The notes: generated by a model from the sequence alone, not told the origin. A stretch of 64,000 nt of DNA from Polaromonas glacialis (GCF_000709345.1 NZ_KL448323.1:3552808-3616807); one strand, 5' to 3'. Numbered from the stretch's first letter, positions 25,467 to 35,120 are shown. Numbers and translations are program-made.

Positions 25467-26420
25467 ATGGAATTTTTCAAAATCCGGCGCGATATTCCGT
25501 TCATGCGGCACGCGCTGATCTTCAACGTTGTCAGTTTCGCCACCTTTGCGCTGGCGGTGTTTTTCCTGTTCTCGCGCGGGCTGCACCTGTCGGTCGAGTT
25601 CACCGGCGGCACCCTGATGGAGGTGAACTACACCCAGGCCGCCGACGTCGGCAAGATCCGCGACACGGTGGCCAAGCTGGGCCTGAACGATGTCCAAGTG
25701 CAGAATTTCGGCACCTCGCGCGACGTGATGATCCGCCTGCCGGCTCAAAAAGGCGTCAGCACGGCGCAGCAGAGCGATAACGTGTTGGCGGCGCTGAAAG
25801 CCGCCAGCCCCGATGTGACGCTGCGCCGCACCGAGTTCGTCGGCCCGCAGGTTGGCGAGGAGCTTGCCCAAGATGGCCTGAAGGCGCTGGCCATGGTGGT
25901 GTTCGGCATCATGGTCTACCTGGCGTTTCGGTTCGAGTGGAAATACGCGGTGGCGGCCATCATCGCCAACTTGCATGACGTGATCATCATTCTCGGATTC
26001 TTTGCCTTTTTCCAGTGGGAGTTCTCGCTGGCGGTGCTTGCCGCCGTGCTGGCGGTACTGGGTTATTCGGTCAATGAATCGGTGGTGATTTTTGACCGGA
26101 TCCGCGAGAATTTCCGCCGCTACCGCAAGATGAACACAGAGGAGATCATCAACAACGCGATCACCTCCACGATCAGCCGGACCATCATCACCCACGGTTC
26201 GACCCAGATCATGGTGTTGTCGATGTTGCTGTTCGGCGGCCCAACGCTGTTTTACTTCGCGCTGGCGCTGACCATTGGCATTTTGTTTGGCATTTACTCG
26301 TCGGTGTTCGTGGCCGCCGCGATTGCCATGTGGCTGGGCATCAAGCGCGAAGACCTGATCAAGGGGCCGTCGAAAAAAGACGAAGACCCGAATGATCCCA
26401 ATGCGGGCGCGATAGTCTAG
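25467..26420 (+). CDS. secF: Protein translocase subunit SecF
   Basis: A 317-aa partner of SecD. The N-terminal helix is followed by LSVEFTGGTLMEVNY and then EFVGPQVGEELAQDGL before the membrane domain. The conserved VLGYSVNESVVIFDRIREN block and NNAITSTISRTIITH follow. Typical SecF length. The next gene starts 29 bp later. Confidence 0.98.
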   Translation: MEFFKIRRDIPFMRHALIFNVVSFATFALAVFFLFSRGLHLSVEFTGGTLMEVNYTQAADVGKIRDTVAKLGLNDVQVQNFGTSRDVMIRLPAQKGVSTAQQSDNVLAALKAASPDVTLRRTEFVGPQVGEELAQDGLKALAMVVFGIMVYLAFRFEWKYAVAAIIANLHDVIIILGFFAFFQWEFSLAVLAAVLAVLGYSVNESVVIFDRIRENFRRYRKMNTEEIINNAITSTISRTIITHGSTQIMVLSMLLFGGPTLFYFALALTIGILFGIYSSVFVAAAIAMWLGIKREDLIKGPSKKDEDPNDPNAGAIV

Positions 26421-26449
26421 CCAGATTCGACAACGCGCCATCGCCAGCC

Positions 26450-28780
26450 GTGCCGTCCCGCAATCCGCCGCAAAGCTTTCTTGCCGGACAGGCTCGCGCC
26501 CTGTTCACCGAGCGTGTGGTCCAGATGGTGCCCATGCTGGCCACAAGTATTGGCGACACGCTGTCCGAACTGGCCCTGCGTCCGGGGAATGCCCGGGAAA
26601 TGCAGGACCTGCGCGATGCCCTGCGGCTCTACCAGGAAAACAGCCCGGCCTGGGTTCAGGGCATCCTGGGCGCCGTTCGCAAACCGCTCCCCCCTTCCGC
26701 CAAGGCGTCGGCTTCCGGGGCGCTGGACCTTGAAAAAATGGAACTGGTCGGCAACGAGACCGTCGAACACCGCATTCTTGCCTCGCGCCTGGCGCTGCGC
26801 CTGCTCGATTTCGCGAGTTGGGAACTCAATGACCTGCGCCTGCGCATCCAGAGCCTGGAAGGCGTGTCCGAATTGAGCCGGCGCGACCTGTTCCGCCCGG
26901 AAGTGATTGCGCAGCACCTGGTCGAACAGTGGACCCTGGCGGGCCTGCCGCAGTCGGCATGGCTGCTGGGCCAGGACACCATCCACAAGAACATGGCGGC
27001 CTGGATGCTGGAGATCTACCACGCGACCAACGCGTTTCTGATCGAACGCGGCGTCATGGCGGAAATCGACCTACGGCCCCTGGTCAGGCGGACGCCTTCC
27101 GCCGTGAATGCCGTCAGGACCGCCGCAAGCATTGCCGAAAGTGGTGAGAACCTGGGTAAAACGACGTCTGCCGGCGCCGGCATGCTGGACAGTCGATATG
27201 CCCCGGCGCCTGCAGCAGCGCGAAGCGGCTGGTCGGGCAATGCCGTCCAGGAAGAAGCGCGCCTGCCGACCGCGCCGCTGGCCCGCGTGCGGATGCGGGC
27301 TCAGGGCGTGCTTGGGCATCTCAAGCAACTGCTCATGAGTCGCGTCGAAGGGTTTGACCAGACCCGCGCGCGCCAAGCCTCGCCACAACTGCAACACGCC
27401 ATGAACCGCCTTCAGCAGCAGGCTGAAGAAGCTGTCCTGGACGGCTCCGGGCAATCCCGGCAGTCGGGCCTGGGCTTTGCCCGCACGCAGGTTGACCAGG
27501 CGCTTCAGGAACTGCGCCAGCGGACCAGCGTGCTGAAACAGGCGGCTTCCAGTTCCGCAGAAAAAGCCACCATCGAAATCGTCGCCCTGATGTTCCAGAG
27601 CATCCTGGCGGAAGACCGTATCGCGCCCCAGATACGGGTCTGGTTTGCACGCCTGCAGATGCCGGTCCTTCGGGTGGCCGTCGCCGAGCCGGAGTTTTTC
27701 AGCTCGCTGGAGCATCCGGCGCGCCAGTTGATCGATCGCATGGGGTCGTGCGCGCTGGGTTTCGATGTGACCGTCGAGAGCGATGTCCTTGAGACGGAAA
27801 TCAAGCGCGTCGTGCAGGTCATCGAACAGTACCCGGAAACCGGACGCCGCGTGTTCCAGCTGGTCTATGAGGAATTCGACAAGTTCCTGTCCCGCTTCTT
27901 TGCCGAGCAGGGCAGCGTGGCGCGGGCGGTCAGCCTGGCCCAGCAGCTGGAGCAGAAGGAAACCATGAACGTCCAGTACACCATCGAGATGCGCACCATG
28001 CTCGATGACATGCCGGTGCGCGAGGATATACGCGAATTCCTGTTCAGGGTCTGGGCCGAGGTGCTGGCGATTGCCGCGATGAAAAATGGCCCGCAGCATG
28101 CGCAGACCCTGCTGTTCAAGCAGGCCGCTGCCGACCTGGTCTGGTCCGCAAGCGCCAAGCCCAACCGCAGCGACCGATCGCGTGTGATTGCTGCGCTGCC
28201 GAGGCAGCTGCAGTTGCTGCGCCAAGGCATGACCCTGCTCGGGATGGACCTGGCGGCGCAGGATGCCCAGCTGAAGATCATCAGCGCCACCATGGCGGAC
28301 GCCTTCATGTCCAAGACCGACGCGATTCCGCTTGAAAAGATCGATGCCATGGCCAAACGCCTGACCAACCTCGAAGACTATCTTTCTGAGCAGGATGTCG
28401 GCGACTTTGCGCTGGATGCCGACAGCCTGGTCACGATGATCGGAATCGATTCGGCCCATATCGAGGTGATTGCCGACGGCGGCAGCCAGCCGACAGACGC
28501 CATGCTCGCCTGGGCCAGGGAATTGCAGCCGGGCAACTGGTTCAACCTGGACCACAACGGAAAAATCAGCCATGTGCAGTTCGCCTGGTGCAGCGAGCGC
28601 AAGCAACTGCACCTGTTCGCCACCGCCGACGGCCGCAGCTTCCTGATCCAGATGCGCCGGCTGGCGGCCTATCTTCAGGCCGGGCTCCTGGCGCCAACGG
28701 AAGAGGAAGCGCTGACGGTGCGCGCCACGCGCGACGCCCTGGCCAAGCTGGACGCCAATCCTGAACGGCTGTTGGGCTGA
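26450..28780 (+). CDS. DUF1631 domain-containing protein
   Basis: A 776-aa, probably cytosolic protein of a family common in beta- and gammaproteobacteria. Some database entries name it thymidine phosphorylase without basis. It is mostly helical, with no membrane segment or signal peptide. The C-terminus LQPGNWFNLDHNGKISHVQF, FATADGRSFLIQ has the look of a PilZ-like or DUF1631 tail; no c-di-GMP RxxxR motif was identified. Start GTG at 26450 has no strong ribosome site, and 29 bases separate it from secF, so co-transcription is possible. Function unknown. Confidence 0.75.
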   Translation: MPSRNPPQSFLAGQARALFTERVVQMVPMLATSIGDTLSELALRPGNAREMQDLRDALRLYQENSPAWVQGILGAVRKPLPPSAKASASGALDLEKMELVGNETVEHRILASRLALRLLDFASWELNDLRLRIQSLEGVSELSRRDLFRPEVIAQHLVEQWTLAGLPQSAWLLGQDTIHKNMAAWMLEIYHATNAFLIERGVMAEIDLRPLVRRTPSAVNAVRTAASIAESGENLGKTTSAGAGMLDSRYAPAPAAARSGWSGNAVQEEARLPTAPLARVRMRAQGVLGHLKQLLMSRVEGFDQTRARQASPQLQHAMNRLQQQAEEAVLDGSGQSRQSGLGFARTQVDQALQELRQRTSVLKQAASSSAEKATIEIVALMFQSILAEDRIAPQIRVWFARLQMPVLRVAVAEPEFFSSLEHPARQLIDRMGSCALGFDVTVESDVLETEIKRVVQVIEQYPETGRRVFQLVYEEFDKFLSRFFAEQGSVARAVSLAQQLEQKETMNVQYTIEMRTMLDDMPVREDIREFLFRVWAEVLAIAAMKNGPQHAQTLLFKQAAADLVWSASAKPNRSDRSRVIAALPRQLQLLRQGMTLLGMDLAAQDAQLKIISATMADAFMSKTDAIPLEKIDAMAKRLTNLEDYLSEQDVGDFALDADSLVTMIGIDSAHIEVIADGGSQPTDAMLAWARELQPGNWFNLDHNGKISHVQFAWCSERKQLHLFATADGRSFLIQMRRLAAYLQAGLLAPTEEEALTVRATRDALAKLDANPERLLG

Positions 28781-28830
28781 AATCAAGCTGCCTGTGGCTT
28801 TTCATCACGGCGGAAAAATGGGTTGACAGC

Positions 28831-28900
28831 TTTTTGCTACAGAATTTATAGCTGCTTGCGCATATCAGCCGTGTGCAAAAGGCATATTTTGTGCTTAAAA
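28831..28900 (+). repeat. Repeat 1, copy D (intergenic, near consensus)
   Basis: TTTTTGCTACAGAATTTATA then GCTGCTTGCGCA, ten bases, TGCAAAAGGC and ATTTTGTGCTTAAAA. It shows the full length of the unit, including the left TGCTAC and right CTTAAA. It lies in the 202-bp gap between the convergent DUF1631 and smg genes; the rest of the gap holds nothing recognisable. Confidence 0.9.
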
Positions 28901-28982
28901 CAATGCGCTTCGATGCCTGGCCGGGTCAGGAGTTTGCGTCAGGGCAGCCGGCCAGATGCGGCGCTGTCACGAAAGGTGCGGC

Positions 28983-29507
28983 TCAATGCGCGAGGCGGCC
29001 TTCGGTGTCGTCGCACAGTTCATCGAGTACCAGCGCGTCGGGCTCTTCGCCAAAGCTCCAGTACACCATGAGGATGATGATTTTCAGGTCATCGAGCGAC
29101 ACGGGGTCGCCGGGCGCAGCCATGGCCCGGTCCATCACGATTTCGCGCATGTGCGGAGGCAGCACGCCCGATGTTTCGAGAAAGCAGACAAAGCCCAGGC
29201 TTTGCGCGCCCAGGTGCGCCTGTTCTGCCACGGAGTAGATGCGCAGGCTGTTGCGCGACTGCGCCTGCATGCGCGCAGGCGCAACGTTGGGGTCCAGGTC
29301 GTCGCCCGTGTGGGTGTCCGGCGCATCCGGCAGGCTGATCTGCGTGCCTCTGGCGGCAATGTTCAGCCCGTCGAGCCAGACCAGCGCTTCCTGGATTTCC
29401 TCGGCTTCAAAGCCTGCCGCGATCAGTTTGCGCCCCAGCCTGTCGATTTCCGGACAGGCGGCGCCCTGCCAGTAATTTTCGTAGACGTAGACCAGAACTT
29501 CAAACAT
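28983..29507 (-). CDS. smg: Smg family protein (DUF494)
   Basis: A 174-aa protein of the conserved Smg family, whose molecular role is not established. It opens MFEVLVYVYENYWQGAACPE with AAGFEAEEIQEALVWLDGL, the standard N-terminus. The C-terminal half carries VMDRAMAAPGDPVSLDDLKI and IILMVYWSFGEEPD. It follows dprA by 24 bp; the dprA-smg pairing is conserved widely (smf-smg in E. coli). Confidence 0.95.
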   Translation of the reverse strand: MFEVLVYVYENYWQGAACPEIDRLGRKLIAAGFEAEEIQEALVWLDGLNIAARGTQISLPDAPDTHTGDDLDPNVAPARMQAQSRNSLRIYSVAEQAHLGAQSLGFVCFLETSGVLPPHMREIVMDRAMAAPGDPVSLDDLKIIILMVYWSFGEEPDALVLDELCDDTEGRLAH

Positions 29508-29531
29508 GCATTCAATATAACGCAGATAAGC

Positions 29532-30662
29532 TCAACCCGCCGCCATGCGCTGAAACAGTCCGCCAGGCATGCGCGCGACCTGTCCGTCGAGTTCGAGTTC
29601 GAGCAATCTGGCCTGCAGATGGGCGGTGTCCAGGCCGGTGCGCGCCTGCAGGGCGTCGAGGCTGGCCGCATCGAATCCCAGCGCCTCCAGCAGCGGATCG
29701 TTTCTAGCGCCAGCGGCTTCATCCGCTTCGACACCTTCCGGCGCCGTGCCGGAACCGGCGGGGGCCAGCCGCAGTTCTTCGAGCACATCCTGCGCCACTT
29801 CCACCAGCTTGGCGCCCTGCTTGATCAGCGCATGGCAGCCGCGCGACTGCGGCGAATGAATCGAGCCGGGAATGGCAAAGACTTCCTTGCCCTGCTCGGC
29901 CGCGAGCCGGGCAGTGATCAGGGAGCCCGACTGCAGCGCCGCCTCGACCACCAGCGTTCCCCGGCTCAGCCCGGAAATGATGCGGTTTCGCCTGGGGAAG
30001 TTGGCCGTCAGCGGCGGCGTTCCGAGCGGGAATTCGCTGATGAGCAAGCCTTGCCGGGCAATGCGGTGCGCCAGGGCCAAGTGTTTTTTGGGATAGACCC
30101 GGTCCAGCCCGGTGCCGACCACCGCAATCGTCTCGCCGCCGCCCAGCATCGCGCCATCGTGGGCCGCGCCGTCGATACCCAGCGCCAGTCCCGAGACCAC
30201 GCAGATGCCGGCGCCGCCAAACGCCCTGGCAAACTGCCGGGCGTTGCTTTCGCCTTGCGGCGTCGGATTGCGGCTGCCGACGATGGCCAGGCTGTTTGCT
30301 ATTGAATTTGTAGCTGCTTGCGCAGGACTGGCAAGCGTACCCAGCATGTAAAGCATCAAAGGAGGGTCTTCGATGTCGAGCAGGGCCGGCGGGTAGGCCG
30401 CATCGCCCAGCACCGCGATGCGCCGGTCGTTTCCTGCCTGCAGCCATTCCAGCGTGGTCTGTAGCTGGGCCGCCAGGCCGGGCGGCTCGCTGCGCAGGGC
30501 GCTGGCCAGCTTGCCCGAGCCGAGTTGCTGCAGGGTGGCGCTGCTTTCTTCAAAAATGGCCTGCGCCGACCCGAAGGCCGTCAGCAGCTTGCGCGCCGTG
30601 GTGTTGCCCACGCCGGGCGTGAGCGCCAGCCGCAGCCAGGCTCGAAGTTCTTCGGAATCCAT
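29532..30662 (-). CDS. dprA: DNA-processing protein DprA
   Basis: A 376-aa single-strand DNA-binding protein that loads RecA during natural transformation. The N-terminal SAM-like region is MDSEELRAWLRLALTPGVGN. The Rossmann-like core has LAIVGSRNPTPQGESNARQF, VVSGLALGIDGAAHDGAM, FPRRNRIISGLSRGTLVVEA and the winged C-terminus LDALQARTGLDTAHLQARLL. Between LYMLGTL and LAIVGSRNP the linker ASPAQAATNSIANS is encoded by repeat 1 copy E. An ATG at 30674 is an alternative start; neither has a clear ribosome site. The gene lies between smg and the LysM gene. Confidence 0.96.
   Translation of the reverse strand: MDSEELRAWLRLALTPGVGNTTARKLLTAFGSAQAIFEESSATLQQLGSGKLASALRSEPPGLAAQLQTTLEWLQAGNDRRIAVLGDAAYPPALLDIEDPPLMLYMLGTLASPAQAATNSIANSLAIVGSRNPTPQGESNARQFARAFGGAGICVVSGLALGIDGAAHDGAMLGGGETIAVVGTGLDRVYPKKHLALAHRIARQGLLISEFPLGTPPLTANFPRRNRIISGLSRGTLVVEAALQSGSLITARLAAEQGKEVFAIPGSIHSPQSRGCHALIKQGAKLVEVAQDVLEELRLAPAGSGTAPEGVEADEAAGARNDPLLEALGFDAASLDALQARTGLDTAHLQARLLELELDGQVARMPGGLFQRMAAG
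30295..30345 (+). repeat. Repeat 1, copy E (in-frame inside dprA)
   Basis: TTTGCTATTGAATTTGTAGC then TGCTTGCGCAGGACTGGCAAGCG. The left arm and core are near consensus and the right arm is short. It encodes the linker before the DprA Rossmann core on the minus strand. Confidence 0.8.
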
Positions 30663-30732
30663 GGGAGTCACCATGTAGCACGATGCCCGTCGGGCCGGGG
30701 CCATGGGCGCGTTGGAACCGGCCGCAAGCGGT

Positions 30733-31956
30733 TCAATCCGGGTTGGTGAAGCGGTCGCCGACCTTGACGCCGTCGGTGGCCCGCAGGATCAGCGCATACG
30801 ACAGCCGGTCGAAGGTGCGAAACACCATCAGCAGGCCGTTGCGCTCGTTGGGCAGCTTGATGTCCGGCCGGGCGCTGTCGGTCCTGTCGCGCAGGCGCTC
30901 GCCGTCCTTCAGGATGGCCATGACATGGCCGCGCTCCAGGCCGTCGCGGCTCCCCCGGTTGATCACCACGATCTGGTTTTCCGAGGCCCAGGCCACGGCG
31001 TTGCCGTAGACCGAGACGATCTGCCCCGCCATGGGCGACGAAGGCGCGCGCGGCACGTAACTGCGCAACTCGCGGGGCGGCTCGGGAATCAGGCGGTCGC
31101 CGACCCGCATTTCTTCCTTGGCCGCGACGATGTCGATGGTGGCCGGCACCCGTTCGGTCTGCAGCTTGCCGTCCCTGTCGGGGTTCTGGACGCTGGATTC
31201 GCCGCGCACCAGTTCGGCCTTGCCGACATAGTGCGCTTCATAACCCAGGATTTCCCGGGTGGTTGGGTCTTTCAGTGGCGTGGCGTTGCGAAACACCCGG
31301 TAATCCAGCGGCTCGCCCTTGCGGTCGCTGAGCGGCCGGCCCGGACCATCGCCGCCGGCATAGCCGCCCAGCGCGTAGGCGCGGTCGCCACGGCTGAGCA
31401 GCACCCGGCCTTCCTGGGTGGCGACGATGCGTGGCGCCAGCGAAAAGGTCAGTTCATCGACGATCAGGGGCTCGGCCAGGAAGGGCTCGATGTCCTGCGG
31501 CGCCAGCGTGGGAATCGAGGCATCGGCCAGCGACTCGTAGCGGGTGCGCGGCGACACCCGGACGGTGCCCTGCGGCGCGCCATCGCTGCCCGCCCGGCGG
31601 GTGCGCAGGGTCGCCCGGCCACCCTGCTTGTCGAGGAACAGCTGCTGGCCGGGGTAGATGCGGTGCGGGTTGCGGATGTCCTCCAGGTTCATGCCCCACA
31701 GTTCGGGCCAGCGCCAGGGGCTTTTCAGGAACAGGCCCGAGATTGCCCACAGCGTGTCGCCAGACCTGACGGTGTAGCTGTCGGGCGCGTTGGGCATCAG
31801 GTCGGCCAGCGGGATGCCGGTCCGGGCCACCTGCGCGGCTGTGGCCTGTTGATCTGGCGTGATGGGGAGGTTCTGGGCCTGCGCGCCGGCTGATACGCAA
31901 AGCAGGGCAGCAGCGACCATGGAAACAGGGCGGAAACGACTAAGAATTGTGTGCAT
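30733..31956 (-). CDS. LysM peptidoglycan-binding protein
   Basis: A 407-aa periplasmic protein with a signal peptide (MHTILSRFRPVSMVAAALLC, cleavage after AGAQAQ near residue 28). One LysM domain at about residues 59-108: DSYTVRSGDTLWAISGLFLK, NPHRIYPGQQLFL. The remaining 300 residues are unassigned beta-rich sequence. Proteins of this form are often found beside dprA and def in betaproteobacteria. It is divergent from def across 197 AT-richer bases that must hold both promoters; I could not pick a convincing -35/-10 pair. Confidence 0.9.
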   Translation of the reverse strand: MHTILSRFRPVSMVAAALLCVSAGAQAQNLPITPDQQATAAQVARTGIPLADLMPNAPDSYTVRSGDTLWAISGLFLKSPWRWPELWGMNLEDIRNPHRIYPGQQLFLDKQGGRATLRTRRAGSDGAPQGTVRVSPRTRYESLADASIPTLAPQDIEPFLAEPLIVDELTFSLAPRIVATQEGRVLLSRGDRAYALGGYAGGDGPGRPLSDRKGEPLDYRVFRNATPLKDPTTREILGYEAHYVGKAELVRGESSVQNPDRDGKLQTERVPATIDIVAAKEEMRVGDRLIPEPPRELRSYVPRAPSSPMAGQIVSVYGNAVAWASENQIVVINRGSRDGLERGHVMAILKDGERLRDRTDSARPDIKLPNERNGLLMVFRTFDRLSYALILRATDGVKVGDRFTNPD

Positions 31957-32153
31957 CTTGAAGCTTGTTGAGACGGGCTGCGTTTACTTTACGCTACAAG
32001 GAAATGCATTTTGCAATGTTTGTATCCGCGCAAATTTCCAGCGATTCTGTACCCAAGCCCTTGATTAAGCAATGATTAGGGGATTCTGAGAGGATTGCAG
32101 CCTTTGAAAATTGGGAAAAGTGGCGAAAATAGCGACTTCTCCCCATTCCTGCC

Positions 32154-32651
32154 ATGACCCAACTCACCATTCTTCGTTATCCCGATCCGCGCCTGCATAC
32201 CGTGGCCAAGCCGGTGGCCGCCATCGACGCCAGAGTCCGCCAGCTGGCCGACGCCATGTTCCAGACCATGTACGACGCCGAGGGCATTGGCCTGGCCGCC
32301 ACGCAGGTCGATGTGCATGAACGGCTGCTGGTCATCGACGTGAGCGAGGCCCGCGACCAGCCGCTGGTGCTGATCAATCCAGAGATCGTCTGGGCCAGCC
32401 TTGAAACGCGCATCGGCGACGAAGGCTGCCTGTCGGTTCCCGGCATCTACGACGGCGTGGAACGCTCGCTGGCGGTCAAGGTCGAGGCGCTGGACCTGGA
32501 CGGCCGCAAGCAAATTCACGAAGCCGAAGGCATGCTGGCGGTCTGCATCCAGCATGAAATGGACCACCTGATCGGCAAGGTGTTCGTCGAATACCTGTCG
32601 CCCCTGAAGCGAAACCGCATCAAGACCAAGCTGATCAAACAACTTAAATAG
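32154..32651 (+). CDS. def: Peptide deformylase
   Basis: A 165-aa Fe/Zn enzyme that removes the formyl group from new proteins. All three signatures are present: GIGLAATQ (about 44-51), EGCLS (metal-ligand Cys, about 89-93) and QHEMDHL (two metal-ligand His and the catalytic Glu, about 131-137). The C-terminal tail is [14 protein letters not shown]. fmt follows 200 bp downstream; repeat 2 fills part of that gap. Confidence 0.98.
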   Translation: MTQLTILRYPDPRLHTVAKPVAAIDARVRQLADAMFQTMYDAEGIGLAATQVDVHERLLVIDVSEARDQPLVLINPEIVWASLETRIGDEGCLSVPGIYDGVERSLAVKVEALDLDGRKQIHEAEGMLAVCIQHEMDHLIGKVFVEYLSPLKRNRIKTKLIKQLK

Positions 32652-32740
32652 CCCCCACGCTCCGCCGCTGCGCGGGTCGCTGCCCCCCGAGGGGGCCACT
32701 GCGCCTGCGGCCCGGCAAAGCCGGTCCCGCGGCCCTGGCT
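32651..32740 (+). repeat. Repeat 2, copy 2 (directly after def)
   Basis: GCCCCCACGCTCCGCCGCTG, CGGGTCGCTGCCCCCCGAGG, GGGCC and CCCGGCAAAGCCGG. Two internal hairpins. It begins on the last base of the def TAG stop codon, as if the stop were part of the insertion. Confidence 0.9.
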
Positions 32741-32851
32741 GATGGGTGCAGGTTCCAGGCGCTGCCGTTCCAGGGCGGCTCCATCCGCATTCCCCGCATT
32801 GAAAATTCATCGCCCCTCGCATCAACCGTTTGCATGGGCGAAAATACGCTG

Positions 32852-33814
32852 ATGCGCGTTATTTTTGCCGGTACTCCTGACTTTGCCCGTGTGGCGCTTG
32901 CTCAACTGCACGGCGCCGGTTTTGACATCCCCCTGGTCCTGAGCCAGCCCGACCGCCCCGCCGGCCGGGGCATGAAGCTGCAGGCCTCCAGCGTCAAGCA
33001 GTGGGCCGAAGGCCATCAGATTCCTGTCGCCCAGCCTAGAAGCCTCCGGCTGGACGGCAAATACCCCGAGGACGCCGCTGCCGCCCGCGCCGCCATCGAG
33101 GCCGCGCAGGCCGATGCCATGGTGGTCGCCGCCTACGGGCTGATCCTGCCGCAGTGGGTGCTCGACAGGCCCCGGCTGGGCTGCTTCAACATTCACGCTT
33201 CATTGCTGCCGCGCTGGCGCGGCGCCGCGCCGATCCACCGGGCGATCCAGGCCGGCGACCGGGAAACCGGCGTCACCATCATGCAGATGGACGCGGGGCT
33301 GGACACCGGCGACATGCTGCTGACTGAAAAACTCGCGATTCAGGACACCGACACCACCGGCACGCTGCATGACCGGCTGGCCGCGCTGGGCGGCCGGATG
33401 ATCGTGCAGGCGCTAAAACTTGCGGTCAGCGGCCAGTTGCATCCGCTCAGGCAAGCTGAAGAAGGCGTGAGCTACGCCCACAAGATCGAAAAAGCCGAAG
33501 CGGCAGTGGACTGGACGCAGCCGGTGGCCAGCATTGACCGGCACATCCGCGCCATGACGCCTTTTCCGGGTGCCAGCACGCAGCTGGGGCTGGACACGCT
33601 CAAGCTATGGCACTCTGAAATTAATAGCTGCTTGCGCCCGCCGGATGTGCGTGAAGGCCAGATTTTGTCTGCAAATGCCGATGGCGTTCAGGTGGTTTGC
33701 GGCGACGGCGTGCTGAACGTCACCGAACTGCAGCGCGCCGGCGGCAAGCGCCTGTGCGCCGCCGATTTCCTGCGCGGCTTTGCGCTGGCGCCCGGCATGC
33801 TGTTCGCCAAGTGA
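32852..33814 (+). CDS. fmt: Methionyl-tRNA formyltransferase
   Basis: A 320-aa enzyme that formylates Met-tRNA(fMet) with 10-formyl-THF. The N-terminal transferase domain opens [19 protein letters not shown]; the catalytic block is [20 protein letters not shown] (Asn and His of the SLLP motif), and [13 protein letters not shown] follows. The C-terminal OB-like domain starts near residue 205. Within it repeat 1 copy F encodes about residues 251-275 ([20 protein letters not shown]), in frame. The ATG at 32852 is preferred over one at 32834. def-fmt is the standard pair. Confidence 0.97.
   Translation: MRVIFAGTPDFARVALAQLHGAGFDIPLVLSQPDRPAGRGMKLQASSVKQWAEGHQIPVAQPRSLRLDGKYPEDAAAARAAIEAAQADAMVVAAYGLILPQWVLDRPRLGCFNIHASLLPRWRGAAPIHRAIQAGDRETGVTIMQMDAGLDTGDMLLTEKLAIQDTDTTGTLHDRLAALGGRMIVQALKLAVSGQLHPLRQAEEGVSYAHKIEKAEAAVDWTQPVASIDRHIRAMTPFPGASTQLGLDTLKLWHSEINSCLRPPDVREGQILSANADGVQVVCGDGVLNVTELQRAGGKRLCAADFLRGFALAPGMLFAK
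33603..33676 (+). repeat. Repeat 1, copy F (in-frame inside fmt)
   Basis: GCTATGGCACTCTGAAATTA then ATAGCTGCTTGCGCCCGCC, TGTGCGTGAAGGCCAGATTT and TGTCTGCAAAT. Core and right half are recognisable; it is read on the plus strand as Fmt C-terminal domain sequence. Confidence 0.85.
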
Positions 33815-33820
33815 TCCCCG

Positions 33821-34579
33821 GTGTTCCTTCGCGCAGCCTACTACCGCCACGCTGAATTCCGCCGGGGGGCGCGCGACATGTTCGCGGTGACGCCGGGTTT
33901 TGCCGCCTGGGGAATGATGACCGGCGTCGCCATGGTCAAGTCGGGCATGAGCGTGATCGAGGCGACGCTGATGACGGTGCTGGTCTATGCCGGCAGCGCG
34001 CAGCTGGCCGCGATTCCGCTGCTGGTCGCGGGCGCGCCGGCCTGGGTGATCCTGGCCACGGCCTTTTGCGTCAACCTGCGCTTCGTGGTGTTCAGCGCGC
34101 ACCTGCGCGCCTACCTGATGCACCTGCCGCTGGGCCAGCGCCTGCTGACCGGCTTTTTGACGACCGACCTGAGCTATGTGTTGTTTGTTCGGCGTTTTCC
34201 CGCCCCCGGCGACGAACCCGGCCAGCAACTGGCGCAGCAGGCTTACCTGGCGGGCAACTGCGGGCTGTGCTGGGTCAACTGGGTTGGCAGCAGCCTGGTC
34301 GGCATCGCGCTGGCCAACTTCATCCCCACTGCCTGGGGGCTGGGCTTTGCCGGCATCCTGGCGCTGCTCGGCATCTCTTTTTCGCTGGTCACCACCCGTT
34401 TGCGCATCATCGCGGCGCTGGTGGCGGGCGTGGCGGCGGTGGCCGCGTTCGCGCTGCCGCTCAAGCTCAACATCCTGGTTGCCATCGCGGCGGCGGTCGC
34501 CGTGTGCCTGATGCTGGAACGGGCCGGCCTGGGCGGGGCTGCGCCGTCCCCGGGCGCCGCCCCAGAGAACAAGCCATGA
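33821..34579 (+). CDS. azlC: AzlC family branched-chain amino acid exporter, large subunit
   Basis: A 252-aa inner-membrane protein with about seven helices. The family hallmark is FCVNLRFVVFSAHLRAYL, with VTPGFAAWGMMTGVAMVKSG near the start and VYAGSAQLAAIPLL. AzlCD pairs export branched-chain amino acids or related compounds; the substrate here is inferred. The start is GTG at 33821, 6 bases after fmt. Its stop overlaps the azlD start (ATGA). Confidence 0.94.
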   Translation: MFLRAAYYRHAEFRRGARDMFAVTPGFAAWGMMTGVAMVKSGMSVIEATLMTVLVYAGSAQLAAIPLLVAGAPAWVILATAFCVNLRFVVFSAHLRAYLMHLPLGQRLLTGFLTTDLSYVLFVRRFPAPGDEPGQQLAQQAYLAGNCGLCWVNWVGSSLVGIALANFIPTAWGLGFAGILALLGISFSLVTTRLRIIAALVAGVAAVAAFALPLKLNILVAIAAAVAVCLMLERAGLGGAAPSPGAAPENKP

Positions 34580-34911
34580 ACGAGACCGATCTCTGGACCG
34601 TTGCGACCATCGCCGGCATGGCCGGGGTGACGGTACTGACCCGCTGCTTTTTTTTCCTCTCCAGCAAGCCGTGGACCTTGCCGGAACTCGCCCGGCGCGG
34701 CCTGGACTATGCGCCGATTGCCGCGCTGGCGGCGGTGATCGTTCCCGAGATCGTCATGACGCAGGGCCACCTGATCGCGACCTGGCAGGATGCCCGGCTG
34801 TTCGGCACGGCGGCCGGCGTGGCCTGGTTTTTCTGGCGCCGTGGCGTGCTGGGCACGATTGTGTGCGGCATGGCGGTGTACCTGGCCCTGCACCTCGGGC
34901 TGGGCTGGTGA
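34576..34911 (+). CDS. azlD: AzlD family small subunit
   Basis: A 111-aa membrane protein with four predicted helices. It has TVLTRCFFFLSSKPWTLPEL and the AlzD-type pattern YAPIAALAAVIVPEIV. It overlaps azlC by four bases, so both subunits are made from one message. Repeat 2 starts six bases after its stop. Confidence 0.94.
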   Translation: MNETDLWTVATIAGMAGVTVLTRCFFFLSSKPWTLPELARRGLDYAPIAALAAVIVPEIVMTQGHLIATWQDARLFGTAAGVAWFFWRRGVLGTIVCGMAVYLALHLGLGW

Positions 34912-34916
34912 ATGTG

Positions 34917-35006
34917 GCCCCCACGCTCCGCCGCTGCGCGGGTCGCTGCCCCCCGAGGGGGCTGCTGCGCCTGCGGACTGGCAAAGCCAGATCCGCGGCC
35001 CCTGCT
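34917..35006 (+). repeat. Repeat 2, copy 3 (directly after azlD)
   Basis: GCCCCCACGCTCCGCCGCTG, CGGGTCGCTGCCCCCCGAGG, GGGCTG and CTGGCAAAGCCAG. Nearly the same as copy 2. It occupies about half of the 209-bp gap before pgk; the rest shows nothing clear. Confidence 0.9.
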
Positions 35007-35120
35007 TGGTTGGAGCATGCGCCCTCTTTGGCACGCTGAGTGCAAGAGCCGGGCTCTACAATTCTTCCGGCCAGCCGCCTGCCAGCGGTTTTTTCAACCT
35101 TTTGTACTTTGCGAGTCGCC

